This document shows positions 7,317 to 14,557 of a stretch of DNA of 18,470 nucleotides, one piece after another. The translations under genes were made by a program, and so were the position numbers. The DNA is taken from contig JBJXFK010000151.1 in NCBI GenBank assembly GCA_046155505.1, positions 1 to 18,470 of the forward strand, read 5' to 3'. The notes under the pieces are model-generated. The model did not search any database. It was not told the origin of the DNA and worked only from the letters and a program-made list of their open reading frames with translations. Each line of letters opens with the position of its first letter. Positions within the stretch are counted from its first letter, which is position 1. Source of the DNA: JBJXFK01 sp046155505. Its GTDB lineage: Bacteria; Planctomycetota; Phycisphaerae; UBA1845; Fen-1342.

Positions 7317-7625
7317 TCATCTGTCGGAGTTGCGAAGCAGGGGTCGCGGGTTCCGCGCGCCGTGCAGTACGCGTAGCACGCCGATGCCACTGTGCGTGAT
7401 TTCGTAGAAAACAACGTATGTTCCCACACAGTAACTACGCGCGTCCTTGCGCAGGTTTGAGCGTGCTCGACCCATTTGTGGAGCGGTAGCCAGTTGTGCC
7501 GCCTTTTCGAGTATTGAAGAAACGACACGCCGCGCCGCGTCCGGGCTGTCGGCTTGGATGTGTTCGAAAATCTCTGCAAGGTCGAGCGATGCGTCGGCCG
7601 AAAACTTCGCCTTTGGCTCGCTCAC
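7317..7625 (-). CDS. parE: ParE/RelE-family toxin, module 1
   Basis: The 102-residue protein has the ParE-type toxin pattern: FSADASLDLAEIFEHI at the start, a helix with DAARRVVSSILEKAAQL, then SNLRKDARSYCVGTYVVFYEI and GVLRVLHGARNP at the end. The VLHGARN segment is typical of the ParE/RelE superfamily. Family members poison gyrase (ParE) or cleave mRNA (RelE); which applies here cannot be told. Translation begins with GTG at 7625, and its GTGA overlaps the antitoxin TGA (7622-7625), so the toxin is coupled to and downstream of its antitoxin. It is a distant paralogue of the toxin at 7996-8301. Confidence 0.88.
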   Translation of the reverse strand: MSEPKAKFSADASLDLAEIFEHIQADSPDAARRVVSSILEKAAQLATAPQMGRARSNLRKDARSYCVGTYVVFYEITHSGIGVLRVLHGARNPRPLLRNSDR

Positions 7626-7900
7626 GTTGCGCTCTGGCCGCGTGCCTCGACGATTCGAACAACGTCTTCAAGGGTCAATTCGCGTGCCTCGCCGCGCTCA
7701 AGCTGGGCGTGCGCTGTCTGAAGGGCGTCACGAAGCTCCTGAAGGTCAACGCCGGTTTCGGGATCGAGCGGCGGCGTGGCGTCGCGCTTGCGAAGGCCGT
7801 CGAGCGCTTCGCTAATCACCTCGTCGACGGACCGAAACTTGCCCGATTGGATCAACTCATCGACGTATCGCTGCTGCTCAGCCGAGAGTGAGATGCTCAT
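7622..7900 (-). CDS. parD: ParD-type antitoxin, module 1
   Basis: The 92-residue protein begins MSISLSAEQQRYVDELIQSG, followed by SVDEVISEALDGLRKRD. This is the ribbon-helix-helix N-terminus of ParD/CC2985-type antitoxins, which binds DNA as a dimer and represses its own operon. The C-terminal half (DLQELRDALQ...LERGEARELTLEDVVRIVEA) is the toxin-wrapping tail. The ATG at 7900 is chosen because AAGGAG lies just upstream; an open extension to 7936 would cross the promoter. A palindrome at 7927-7937 is the likely operator. Confidence 0.88.
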   Translation of the reverse strand: MSISLSAEQQRYVDELIQSGKFRSVDEVISEALDGLRKRDATPPLDPETGVDLQELRDALQTAHAQLERGEARELTLEDVVRIVEARGQSAT

Positions 7901-7926
7901 GGGCGAATCTCCTTTCCGAGGTGGAT

Positions 7927-7937
7927 ATTGTACCAAT
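7927..7937 (-). promoter_or_regulatory. Promoter -10 box with candidate ParD operator, module 1
   Basis: The sequence ATTG-TAC-CAAT is a perfect 4+4 inverted repeat. On the minus strand it contains TACAAT, a good -10 box 27 nt before the antitoxin ATG. The same sequence with one change lies at the same distance before module 2. Overlap of palindrome and -10 box suits autorepression by the ribbon-helix-helix antitoxin; that is inference. Confidence 0.55.
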
Positions 7938-7995
7938 CCAGCGGCGGCGAATGCCCCGGAATTTCAAGGTTGTCGCGACTGGGAGGCGACGGCGT

Positions 7996-8301
7996 TTAGC
8001 ACGGGCGTCGAAATTCGGTTGCGGCGTCGCGCGCGCCGTGCAGCACGCGGTAGATTCTGATTCCGAATAGCGTCGGCGTGTAGTACACCACGTACATGCC
8101 AACTGCGAGACTCCGCAACTCGGGCAAAAGATCCGAGCGTACGCGACCGGAGAGCGGCATCGTCGCGAGTTGTCTCGATGCGGCTGAGAGTGATTCCAAG
8201 AGTCGGTCGGCGGCGGTCGGATTGTCGGAAGCTACGTAGTGCCAGATTTCGAGCAAGTCGGAATCGGCGGCCGGCGACAACTCGACTCGATTCGCGCTCA
8301 T
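7996..8301 (-). CDS. parE: ParE/RelE-family toxin, module 2
   Basis: The 101-residue protein reads VELSPAADSDLLEIWHYVASD, then AADRLLESLSAASRQLATMP, GRVRSDLLPELRSLAVGMYVVYY and IRIYRVLHGARD. This is the complete order of helix pair, basic patch and C-terminal YRVLHGARD strand of ParE toxins. The ATG at 8301 overlaps the antitoxin stop as ATGA (8298-8301); a GTG two codons earlier is open but less likely. Like module 1, the toxin follows its antitoxin and depends on coupling. The target (gyrase for ParE) is known for the family, not shown here. Confidence 0.88.
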   Translation of the reverse strand: MSANRVELSPAADSDLLEIWHYVASDNPTAADRLLESLSAASRQLATMPLSGRVRSDLLPELRSLAVGMYVVYYTPTLFGIRIYRVLHGARDAATEFRRPC

Positions 8302-8558
8302 GCACACTTCTCGCGGCCGAGGCGGGCGCGTCGCTTGAGATCTTCAACGTCAAGCGTTCGCCCTTCGCCGCGCTCGAATTGCTCCGCGGCCAGTGCGATG
8401 TCCGCGCGAAGGCGCGCGAGGTTCGCAGCGGCGTCCAAATCGCGCGACTTGAGGATGTCGAGTGCTTCACTGACCACTTCTTCCACGGAGCGATACTGCC
8501 CCGACTGAATCAGTTCATCGACGAAGCGCTGCTGCGCGGGCGATAGTGAAATGCTCAC
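8298..8558 (-). CDS. parD: ParD-type antitoxin, module 2
   Basis: The 86-residue protein begins MSISLSPAQQRFVDELIQSG, then SVEEVVSEALDILKSRD. It is nearly identical to module 1 over the DNA-binding N-terminal ~40 residues but diverges in the toxin-binding tail (LARLRADIALAAEQFERGEGRTLDVEDLKRRARLG). That pattern fits shared operator recognition with separate toxin specificity. It starts with GTG at 8558, preceded by AAGGAG about 10 nt away. Confidence 0.87.
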   Translation of the reverse strand: MSISLSPAQQRFVDELIQSGQYRSVEEVVSEALDILKSRDLDAAANLARLRADIALAAEQFERGEGRTLDVEDLKRRARLGREKCA

Positions 8559-8585
8559 GGTCTATATCTCCTTGCACGCTTGACT

Positions 8586-8596
8586 ATTGTACCAAC
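8586..8596 (-). promoter_or_regulatory. Promoter -10 box with candidate ParD operator, module 2
   Basis: ATTGTACCAAC differs at one base from the module 1 site and lies 28 nt before the antitoxin GTG. On the minus strand it gives TTGGTACAATA, with TACAAT as the -10 box. No clear -35 hexamer is seen in either copy. Confidence 0.5.
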
Positions 8597-8628
8597 CCGC
8601 GAACGGTGTCGCCGTGCGTTTTCGCGGA

Positions 8629-11043
8629 CTACCGCGGCCTGCGCGGCCTTGGTCCGGGAAATGGCGGGCCGGTGAGGTAGAGATCGCTGCGAACGAACAG
8701 TTTGGCTACCCACATACGGGCGTGCGGGAGTTCCTCGCGGCCTTCGATGTAGTCGTTGAAGTCGTCGCGGCGAAGCCACAATTCGGCGAGCGTGGCGTCG
8801 GTGACGTTGCCGCGCCACCAGGATTCGACAATCGGTAGATCGGCGTCTGAGAGCTGGTCGTCATCGAGCTGGCGCTGCACAGGAGCGGCGCGGCCACGGG
8901 CGACCACTTTGGCCACACGAACGAGCGCGGCGCGGGCCGGGGCGGCGATGGCGGCGTCCGAATTGCGTGCCGCGGCGAACAACGATTCGGCCGCAGCGGC
9001 GTGGCCGCGTTCGAGTTCGGCGATCGCGGCATCGAGGATCATCGGCGACTCGACGCTCGGCGCTGATGCCGAACTCACCGCAGCCCCATCACTGAAACGC
9101 AATCGCCCGGCGGCGACGTCGGGCGTCGTGACGTAGAAGCAATAACTCGGATCGCTGAGCGGGCGCGGGAAGGTAAAAATCATCTTCCGCATGCCCTCGG
9201 CATCGGCGGCGACGATCTCGATATCGAACTTTTTGCCGCGAATGATTTCGCCCGCCGTGAACTGCCCGCGACCACCAAAGCCGTCGAGCAGGAATCGACC
9301 GAGGAGACGCGAGAAGTAGGGTTGGCCCTCGATTTCGAGCGAAAAACGGTGCGCGTCCAATTGTTCGACAATGCTGCGTTGTTCGATCAACACCGGATCG
9401 GGGGCGTACGCGAGCACGCTGACGTCGACACTTTCGAACGACGGCCCAAGCGCCTGCACCAAGCCGGGTTTCACATAGATGTTCATAAACGGCAGATTGA
9501 TGAAAAACACGTCGCGCGTCGGCGGCGGCGGCGGCGACACTTTCACCCATGCATGCACATAGCGCTCGGTGGCGATCGTCGCTGTCCATTGCCAGCGATT
9601 CCACATCGACATGATCGCGAAGCCAATCAGGAAGAAGATCGCGACGCCGCGCCCGAAATGCAGCAGCGCCGCCGATCCGCTGCGCGTCGCGCAGGTGGCG
9701 GCGAGCGCCCACCCGATGCCGACCGCGACGCCGCTCATGTAGCCCGAGTGTGGCGTGGCCACGACCGGCAGTACGGGCAACACCGCGAGCACGATCCACA
9801 GCGGCCAGATCCACCAGCCGGCGGCGCGGCGTGCGGTGAGCCAATAGACGCCGCCGACGCCGATGAGAAACGCGAGCATGAGCGCACAATCGCCGGGAAC
9901 TTCGGTCCAGGGGTTGAAACGCCCGGTCGGGCCGATGGTCATCGGCGCGAGCCAGATCGACGTGACGAAGTAATGCAGAAATTTCGCCAAAAGCCACGCG
10001 GAGTATTCGGCGAGGTCGCCATCGGGACGGCGAATGTAGACATCGGGCATGCCATGAGTGACGACCGAGACGCGCCAGGCCACGAACGCGATGCCGGCGA
10101 TGCCCATAGCGACGAAGTGCCACTTGCGAAGCCACAGACGACGCCAGCCGCCGAATGCGAGTTCGAACGCGGCGAAGATGCCAGGCAGCAGCAGAGCATT
10201 TTCGCGGCTTAGCAGCGAGAGAAGCCAGAGCGTCCAAAAAGTTGTGAGCCAGCGGCGGCACATTTGTGGTGCTACGTTGGTTTCTGAATCCGAACCAACA
10301 TCCGAACCCCGAGCGCGAGCGAGTGGGGTCGTGTTGGCTGTCGAGAGTCGCTCGTTGTCGAGCGCGTCGTTCGTGCCGCGGCTTACCCCGTCGCTTGCGC
10401 TCCGGGTTCGGACGCGGGTTCGGATGGGCGTTCGGATGGGAGTGCCACCGCCGATTTCCAGCCGCGACGCATTGATCCACGCAAACAACGCCCCAAGCCC
10501 CAGCGCCGTCTGCAACACCACATTCTGCGACGACGGCCACGCCACCGTTACGACCGCGTGCGGATAGATCGCAAATAACAGCCCGCCAGCAAAGCTCCAG
10601 AAACGGTGTTGCGTCAGTCGCCATGCGAGCCGCCATACCATGAGCGTCGAGGCGAGGTGCAGCACGATGCTGAACGCATGCAGCGGCAGCGGGTCGTTGC
10701 CGCCGATGACGACGTAGCAGACTTTCATGCACAGGATGAACAGCGGTCGCGCGTACTCCCAACGCACCGTCACATCCTGCCACCACAAATGCACAAACTT
10801 CGCCGGCTCGATTTCGAGCGTGCGCAGCAGCTCGCCGGGCGACCAGCCATGCTCGCGCAGGCCCTTCTGATGCCAGTAGTCGTCGAGCACCGTGCCGTCC
10901 CACAGGCTCCAGACGTGCACCGATAGCACGGCCACGAGCAAGCCGAGCGCGGCGAGCGTCGCGCGGGCGAGGCCGTATCTGCCCGGCCGCGCGGTGAGTG
11001 AGTCGGAAAAATCAGCGCTGCTTGCCAACGTCGCCTCGAACAT
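8629..11043 (-). CDS. Polytopic GT-C-like membrane glycosyltransferase with MITE-derived in-frame insert
   Basis: 804 residues. The first ~520 residues alternate hydrophobic helices and loops. After TM1 (~25-47) the first outer loop has GTVLDDYWHQ, with the Asp-Asp pair (54-55) expected of GT-C enzymes (ArnT/PMT type) that transfer sugars from polyprenyl-phosphate donors outside the membrane. Later helices include FWTLWLLSLLSRENALLLPGIF and WIWPLWIVLAVLPVLPVV. The C-terminal ~250 residues are soluble, with a DVFFINLPF segment and a helical tail. Residues ~203-253 (PIRTPIRTRVRTR to GSDSETN) do not resemble a membrane protein and coincide with the palindromic element at 10285-10437. They fall in a loop after FAWINASRLEIGGG and the frame stays open. 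The ATG at 11043 overlaps the upstream epimerase gene by 32 nt, so the two are co-transcribed. Substrate unknown; envelope or exopolysaccharide glycosylation is inferred. Confidence 0.78.
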   Translation of the reverse strand: MFEATLASSADFSDSLTARPGRYGLARATLAALGLLVAVLSVHVWSLWDGTVLDDYWHQKGLREHGWSPGELLRTLEIEPAKFVHLWWQDVTVRWEYARPLFILCMKVCYVVIGGNDPLPLHAFSIVLHLASTLMVWRLAWRLTQHRFWSFAGGLLFAIYPHAVVTVAWPSSQNVVLQTALGLGALFAWINASRLEIGGGTPIRTPIRTRVRTRSASDGVSRGTNDALDNERLSTANTTPLARARGSDVGSDSETNVAPQMCRRWLTTFWTLWLLSLLSRENALLLPGIFAAFELAFGGWRRLWLRKWHFVAMGIAGIAFVAWRVSVVTHGMPDVYIRRPDGDLAEYSAWLLAKFLHYFVTSIWLAPMTIGPTGRFNPWTEVPGDCALMLAFLIGVGGVYWLTARRAAGWWIWPLWIVLAVLPVLPVVATPHSGYMSGVAVGIGWALAATCATRSGSAALLHFGRGVAIFFLIGFAIMSMWNRWQWTATIATERYVHAWVKVSPPPPPTRDVFFINLPFMNIYVKPGLVQALGPSFESVDVSVLAYAPDPVLIEQRSIVEQLDAHRFSLEIEGQPYFSRLLGRFLLDGFGGRGQFTAGEIIRGKKFDIEIVAADAEGMRKMIFTFPRPLSDPSYCFYVTTPDVAAGRLRFSDGAAVSSASAPSVESPMILDAAIAELERGHAAAAESLFAAARNSDAAIAAPARAALVRVAKVVARGRAAPVQRQLDDDQLSDADLPIVESWWRGNVTDATLAELWLRRDDFNDYIEGREELPHARMWVAKLFVRSDLYLTGPPFPGPRPRRPR
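10285..10437 (-). mobile_element. MITE-like palindromic element A, inside the GT-C gene
   Basis: The arms are 10302-10329 (CCGAACCCCGAGCGCGAGCG...) and 10384-10411 (...GCTTGCGCTCCGGGTTCGG). They are inverted with only a few mismatches over 28 bp. Outside each arm lie TTCGGAT-type repeats: ATCCGAAC on the left and three ~12-bp GGGTTCGGA units on the right. The middle, reversed, matches the middle of element B (GGGGTAA, then CGAACGACG, then CTCGAC), so the two are one family. No transposase is encoded. Exact ends and target duplication cannot be set from one sequence. Confidence 0.72.
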
Positions 11044-11977
11044 ACGCCTCGTATGCCTGCCACAACATGTCGATGTCCGAGTGTTGCGGCTTCCAGCCGA
11101 GCCGTCCAGCCGCCTCGCGTGTGTCGAGCACGTAATCCTCGCCGGCGATCAGGAATTGCTCGGGCGCGAGCGGGGCGATGCGCAGGAGGTCGAGCATGCG
11201 CAAGGCGGCGATCGCCGGACGCTTCGGCAGCACGCGCAGCCGCGAACGAGACGCGGCGCGGCGGATCACCTCGGAGAGAAGTTCTCGCACAATCGGCGGC
11301 TCGGACGATCCGAGGTTGAATGTCCCCTCGATGCCGCCCTGCGCGGCGAGAACGCACGCCCGCGCGACGTCATCGACCGCCACCATTTGATAACGATTGC
11401 GTCCATCGCCAAACATGGGCACGCGACCGCCGCTGCGAATGCGGTCGAATAATTTGCGCAGCACGCCGAGACGGCCGGGACCGATGATGAGCCGTGGTCG
11501 CAACACGGTGACTTTCAGGTCGACCTCGCGGGCCGCTTCGCACGCGCGTTCGCCCGCGAGTTTGCTGCGGCCATATTCGCCGATCGGATTTGGCTCGTCG
11601 GTTTCGCGCAGCGGGCGATCGGGCGGCAGGCCGTAGACCATGTCGCTCGACACGTACACGATGTGTTTCACGTCGGCAGCGACGGCGGCTTCGACGAGAT
11701 TTTCGGTCATCGTCACGTTCGCGCGGAAGAAAGCGCGGCGGCCGAACGCGGGGACGCCGTCGTGGTATTGGCGAGCGGCGGTGTGGATGATTGCCGTCGC
11801 GCCACGGCAGGCGGCGGTGCAGTCATGTGGGATCAGCAGATCGCCGAGCATCGTCGCGACCCCCGGCTGATCGAGGCCGGGGCGCACGTCGATACCGCGA
11901 ACGATGTGACCGAGAGATGTGAGCATGCGGCAGACTTCGCGACCGACCAAACCTTGTGAACCGGTGACAAGGATCAT
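11012..11977 (-). CDS. NAD-dependent epimerase/dehydratase (extended SDR)
   Basis: The 321-residue cytoplasmic enzyme is of normal length for extended short-chain dehydrogenases. The dinucleotide-binding motif TGSQGLVG (residues 5-12) follows the first strand, and GIDVRPG (28-34) ends the second strand with the Asp that favours NAD. The catalytic set is VYVSSDMVYG (Ser 110/111) and YGRSK (Tyr 135, Lys 139). Later parts (LRPRLIIGPG, MVAVDDVARA, GTFNLGSSEP, LGWKPQHS) are the usual substrate-side markers. The family includes UDP-glucose 4-epimerase, nucleotide-sugar dehydratases and 3-beta-HSD-like enzymes; the substrate cannot be assigned. It overlaps the GT-C gene by 32 nt, which suggests it prepares the sugar that gene's product transfers. 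The ATG at 11977 has only a weak upstream GAGAAA. No frameshift or missing motif is seen. Confidence 0.9.
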   Translation of the reverse strand: MILVTGSQGLVGREVCRMLTSLGHIVRGIDVRPGLDQPGVATMLGDLLIPHDCTAACRGATAIIHTAARQYHDGVPAFGRRAFFRANVTMTENLVEAAVAADVKHIVYVSSDMVYGLPPDRPLRETDEPNPIGEYGRSKLAGERACEAAREVDLKVTVLRPRLIIGPGRLGVLRKLFDRIRSGGRVPMFGDGRNRYQMVAVDDVARACVLAAQGGIEGTFNLGSSEPPIVRELLSEVIRRAASRSRLRVLPKRPAIAALRMLDLLRIAPLAPEQFLIAGEDYVLDTREAAGRLGWKPQHSDIDMLWQAYEAYVRGDVGKQR

Positions 11978-12052
11978 TGGCGGCTTTTCTCACGTTGCGA
12001 AGCGGGGTGGAAAGATGGACATCCGACAACGGGTAAAATGCAAAAAACGGGA

Positions 12053-12121
12053 GCGGGTAGGGATACCCGCCCCACCCGGACGGGTAGGAATACCCGTCCC
12101 ACATGGGAGTACCTGTCCCAT
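12053..12121. repeat. Three tandem hairpins next to tRNA-Lys
   Basis: A unit of about 25-28 bp is repeated, each forming a stem: GCGGGTA-GGGA-TACCCGC (12053-12070), GGACGGGTA-GGAA-TACCCGTCC (12078-12099) and ATGGGA-GTACCTG-TCCCAT (12103-12121). The loops differ while the stems keep pairing. It lies just downstream of the minus-strand tRNA and upstream of the SDR gene. A role in tRNA 3' processing or termination is possible, but no T run is present. Confidence 0.7.
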
Positions 12122-12135
12122 ATGGCTGCGAATAC

Positions 12136-12208
12136 TGAGGGCGCTGGGACTCGAACCCAGGACCAACGGCTTAAAAGGCCGATGCTCTACCAACTGAGCT
12201 ACGCCCTC
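12136..12208 (-). tRNA. tRNA-Lys (UUU anticodon)
   Basis: The 73-nt cloverleaf is complete on the minus strand. The acceptor stem GAGGGCG pairs with CGCCCTC; the D arm is GCTC-AGTTGGTA-GAGC. The anticodon arm has loop CTTTTAA with TTT at positions 34-36, a four-pair stem and a T-T mismatch at its top. The T arm is CTGGG-TTCGAGT-CCCAG, and the discriminator base is A. CCA is not encoded and must be added afterwards. There is no intron and the variable loop is short, as expected. Confidence 0.97.
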
Positions 12209-12221
12209 GCTCGGGCCGCGG

Positions 12222-12227
12222 ATTATA
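12222..12227 (-). promoter_or_regulatory. -10 box of the tRNA-Lys promoter
   Basis: The minus strand reads GCGTATAATCC, a perfect TATAAT 13 nt before the first tRNA base. That leaves a leader of only about six bases. The -35 region is poor, as for other promoters in this window. Confidence 0.65.
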
Positions 12228-12332
12228 CGCATCCGCGACTCGAAACGCACGCGGATACGCGGTGCGTGAAGTTTCGCACCGTCGAACTTGAACGATCAAA
12301 AAGACCGTTGGAAATCGCGCGGGGAGCGACGA

Positions 12333-12371
12333 CCTCCGGCCGGGCGACACTGCTCGGGCACCGGCCGGAGG
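12333..12371. repeat. Perfect 11-bp hairpin in an intergenic space
   Basis: CCTCCGGCCGG (12333-12343) and CCGGCCGGAGG (12361-12371) pair perfectly across a 17-nt loop. It lies between the divergent tRNA gene and phosphatase gene, so it cannot terminate either. A C-rich run follows rather than a T run. A REP-like element or a protein-binding palindrome are both possible. Confidence 0.6.
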
Positions 12372-12437
12372 CCGATGCCCCCCCGTCCGCGAGGGGCCGC
12401 GCAACGACGATCCGTGCGCGATGCGTGTAGGTTCGGC

Positions 12438-12443
12438 TACGAT
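12438..12443 (+). promoter_or_regulatory. Candidate -10 box of the phosphatase gene, near-leaderless
   Basis: GGCTACGAT puts TACGAT at 12438-12443, eight bases before the ATG at 12452. No Shine-Dalgarno sequence is found before that ATG. Transcription from here would start at or within a base or two of the start codon. Confidence 0.4.
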
Positions 12444-12451
12444 GCTCGGCT

Positions 12452-14557
12452 ATGCGTATTCGCTGGAAGTTGATGTTGCTGCTGCTGGTGATCGCGGTGG
12501 TGCCGCTGGGGGTGGTGGGTTTTTTGACCACGCGGGCGACGGTCGAACTGCGTAGTGCGCTCGCCGAGCGGGCGACGATTTCGCTGACGCAGATGGCTCG
12601 CAACCAATTGCAGAATGTGGTCGATGAGCAGTGTCGGGCGATTCGGCGCGACGCCGACATGATCGAGTTCGCGTTACGGGTGCAGGCACGCGAGATCGAG
12701 CGCTGCCTGAACACGGGGTCGCAGACGGCGGATTTTCTGATCGCGTCCGACGCGCCGCCGCCGGCCGAATTGCTCGCACTTTTGCAGTCGTCGCCACGAT
12801 ATGAGCCGCTGCGCGTGTCGTTTGCGATGCCGGTGGTTTGGGCGGCGCGCGACGGCGTGTTCGACCGGCCGCTCGACGAGCTGGCCGGGATGCTGGCGTG
12901 CAGTCAGGTTTACCCGTTTCTGGAACGCGCGACGACGACCAACCTGCTCTGGCGGCACACCACGTTTGCGAGCGGCGTGCAGGTTCGCTATCCGGCGGTG
13001 CTCGAAGTGCCGCGCGAACGCGATCCGCGGCTGGAGCCGTGGTATGGCGAGGCGATTGCCGCGACCGAGCCGCGCTGGGTCGCGCCGCTGATCGATCCGA
13101 TCACCGGGCAATCGATGTTGACGGCGGCGATGCCGATTCGCGAGCCGGACGGTCGCGTGGGCGTGACGGCGATCGATCTGTCGGTTGATGAGTTGATGCG
13201 CCGCGTGCGGCTGCCGCTGGCGTGGACACCGCATGCGGAGTGCCTGATCGTGCAGCCGGTCGGCGTGCTTGAACGTGCGAATCCATCTCTGTCGATGGTG
13301 GCCCGCAAGCCGCGCGGCGAAGGGGCGAATTCGCAGAGCGAAAAGTTAGACATGCGCTCGCTGGACCAGAGCGAGTTCGACTTAATGCTGCAAAACATGG
13401 GGCAGAACCAGGCCGGTGTGCGGCGGATGGATTTTCATGGGCGCGAGTGCATGTGGGCATACAGCCCGGTGCTGCGTGAGGGGTCGTATCTGCTGGTGAT
13501 CGTGCCGGTGGACGCGACCAGCGCTCCGGTGCAGTTCGCCGAGACCTTCATCGGGCAAATGGTGACGCAGCAGCTCATTATGCTGGGCATCGCGGTCGCG
13601 GTGATTGTGTGCATGGTGGCGCTGGTCGCGCTGCTGGCGTCGCGCAGCGTTACGCGACCGATCAATGCATTGACCGAAACGGCGCGGCGCGTGGCGGCGG
13701 GCGATCTGGACGCGCGGGCGGATGTGCGCCGCTCGGATGAGATCGGGCAGCTTGGGCGCACGCTGAACGAGATGGTGCCGCAATTGCGTGACAGTTTGAA
13801 GCTGCGCGAGGCGTTGGCACTGGCGCAGGAGGTGCAGCAGCATCTGTTGCCGTCGATTGCGCCGCGTGTGGCAGGCTTTGACTTGTCCGGGCGCAGTCTG
13901 TATTGCGATCAGACCGGCGGCGATTACTTCGATTTTCTGGAGCTTTCGGGCGGCGACGGCGGTGTACAGGTTGGAATCGTTGTGGCCGACGTGACCGGGC
14001 ACGGGGCGGCGGCGGCGCTGCTGATGGCGACCGTGCGGGCTGCGATTCGCAGTCGGGCGGATCGCGCGGGCGACCTGGGCGCGCTGGTGACCGAGATCAA
14101 TCGCGTGCTTGCGGTTGGTACGCCGGAGGATCGGTTTGTCACGCTGTATTTGCTGGCGATCGACGCGGATCGACGGGTTTTGCGGTGGGTGAGCGCGGGG
14201 CATGAAGCGGCGATTCGATACGACGCGGCGAGTGGCAGTGTGCGCGATTTGTCGGGGCGCGACCTCGCGCTGGCGATCGACGGGGCGTGGAGTTACGGCG
14301 AGTGCGGGCCCGAGACACTGCAAGTCGGCGACGTGATTTTGATCGGCACGGACGGAATCTGGGAGACGCGCGACGCGCGACGTGATATGTATGGCAAGGA
14401 GCGGCTGGAGCGCGTGCTGCAGCGGACGGCGGGTCGCGGGGCGGATGACATACTGGATGCCGTGTTTTCCGACATCGCGGCGTTTCGGGGCGATGCGGAT
14501 CAGCTCGATGACGTGACGCTGGTGGTGGTGAAGTGCGCGGACGCGAGGATTCAGTAG
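12452..14557 (+). CDS. Membrane sensor phosphatase: periplasmic sensor - HAMP - PP2C/SpoIIE (RsbU-like)
   Basis: 701 residues. TM1 spans ~7-26. A ~345-residue outer region (including EPWYGEAIAATEPRWVAPLIDPITGQSMLTAA in two stretches, ~195-227) looks like a double-Cache sensor with a typical 'WY...W..P..D..TG' pattern. TM2 (~374-397) leads to HAMP (SVTRPINALTETARRVAAGDL, then DEIGQLGRTLNEM). A linker helix with LAQEVQQHLLP introduces the phosphatase domain. Metal-binding acids are present: GGDYFD (489-494), VADVTGHG (511-518), GTDGIWE (632-638) and DDVTLVV (686-692). Family members dephosphorylate STAS-type anti-anti-sigma factors in partner switching; no such partner is encoded nearby. The start is ATG 12452, with no ribosome binding site but a -10 box just upstream. 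The stop codon lies within the heptamer array 14546-14587, so the last few residues may have been replaced. Confidence 0.92.
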   Translation: MRIRWKLMLLLLVIAVVPLGVVGFLTTRATVELRSALAERATISLTQMARNQLQNVVDEQCRAIRRDADMIEFALRVQAREIERCLNTGSQTADFLIASDAPPPAELLALLQSSPRYEPLRVSFAMPVVWAARDGVFDRPLDELAGMLACSQVYPFLERATTTNLLWRHTTFASGVQVRYPAVLEVPRERDPRLEPWYGEAIAATEPRWVAPLIDPITGQSMLTAAMPIREPDGRVGVTAIDLSVDELMRRVRLPLAWTPHAECLIVQPVGVLERANPSLSMVARKPRGEGANSQSEKLDMRSLDQSEFDLMLQNMGQNQAGVRRMDFHGRECMWAYSPVLREGSYLLVIVPVDATSAPVQFAETFIGQMVTQQLIMLGIAVAVIVCMVALVALLASRSVTRPINALTETARRVAAGDLDARADVRRSDEIGQLGRTLNEMVPQLRDSLKLREALALAQEVQQHLLPSIAPRVAGFDLSGRSLYCDQTGGDYFDFLELSGGDGGVQVGIVVADVTGHGAAAALLMATVRAAIRSRADRAGDLGALVTEINRVLAVGTPEDRFVTLYLLAIDADRRVLRWVSAGHEAAIRYDAASGSVRDLSGRDLALAIDGAWSYGECGPETLQVGDVILIGTDGIWETRDARRDMYGKERLERVLQRTAGRGADDILDAVFSDIAAFRGDADQLDDVTLVVVKCADARIQ

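Noticed and set aside
5713..7579. Long minus-strand frames of 495 and 528 residues
   Set aside because: These are Pro/Ala/Arg/Ser-rich shadows of the second GTPase gene, without a ribosome binding site or family resemblance.
9089..10903. 604-residue minus-strand frame overlapping the GT-C gene
   Set aside because: It is a frame-shifted reading of the GT-C gene on the same strand. The hydrophobic helices and DD motif lie in the other frame, and this one is Arg/His-rich.
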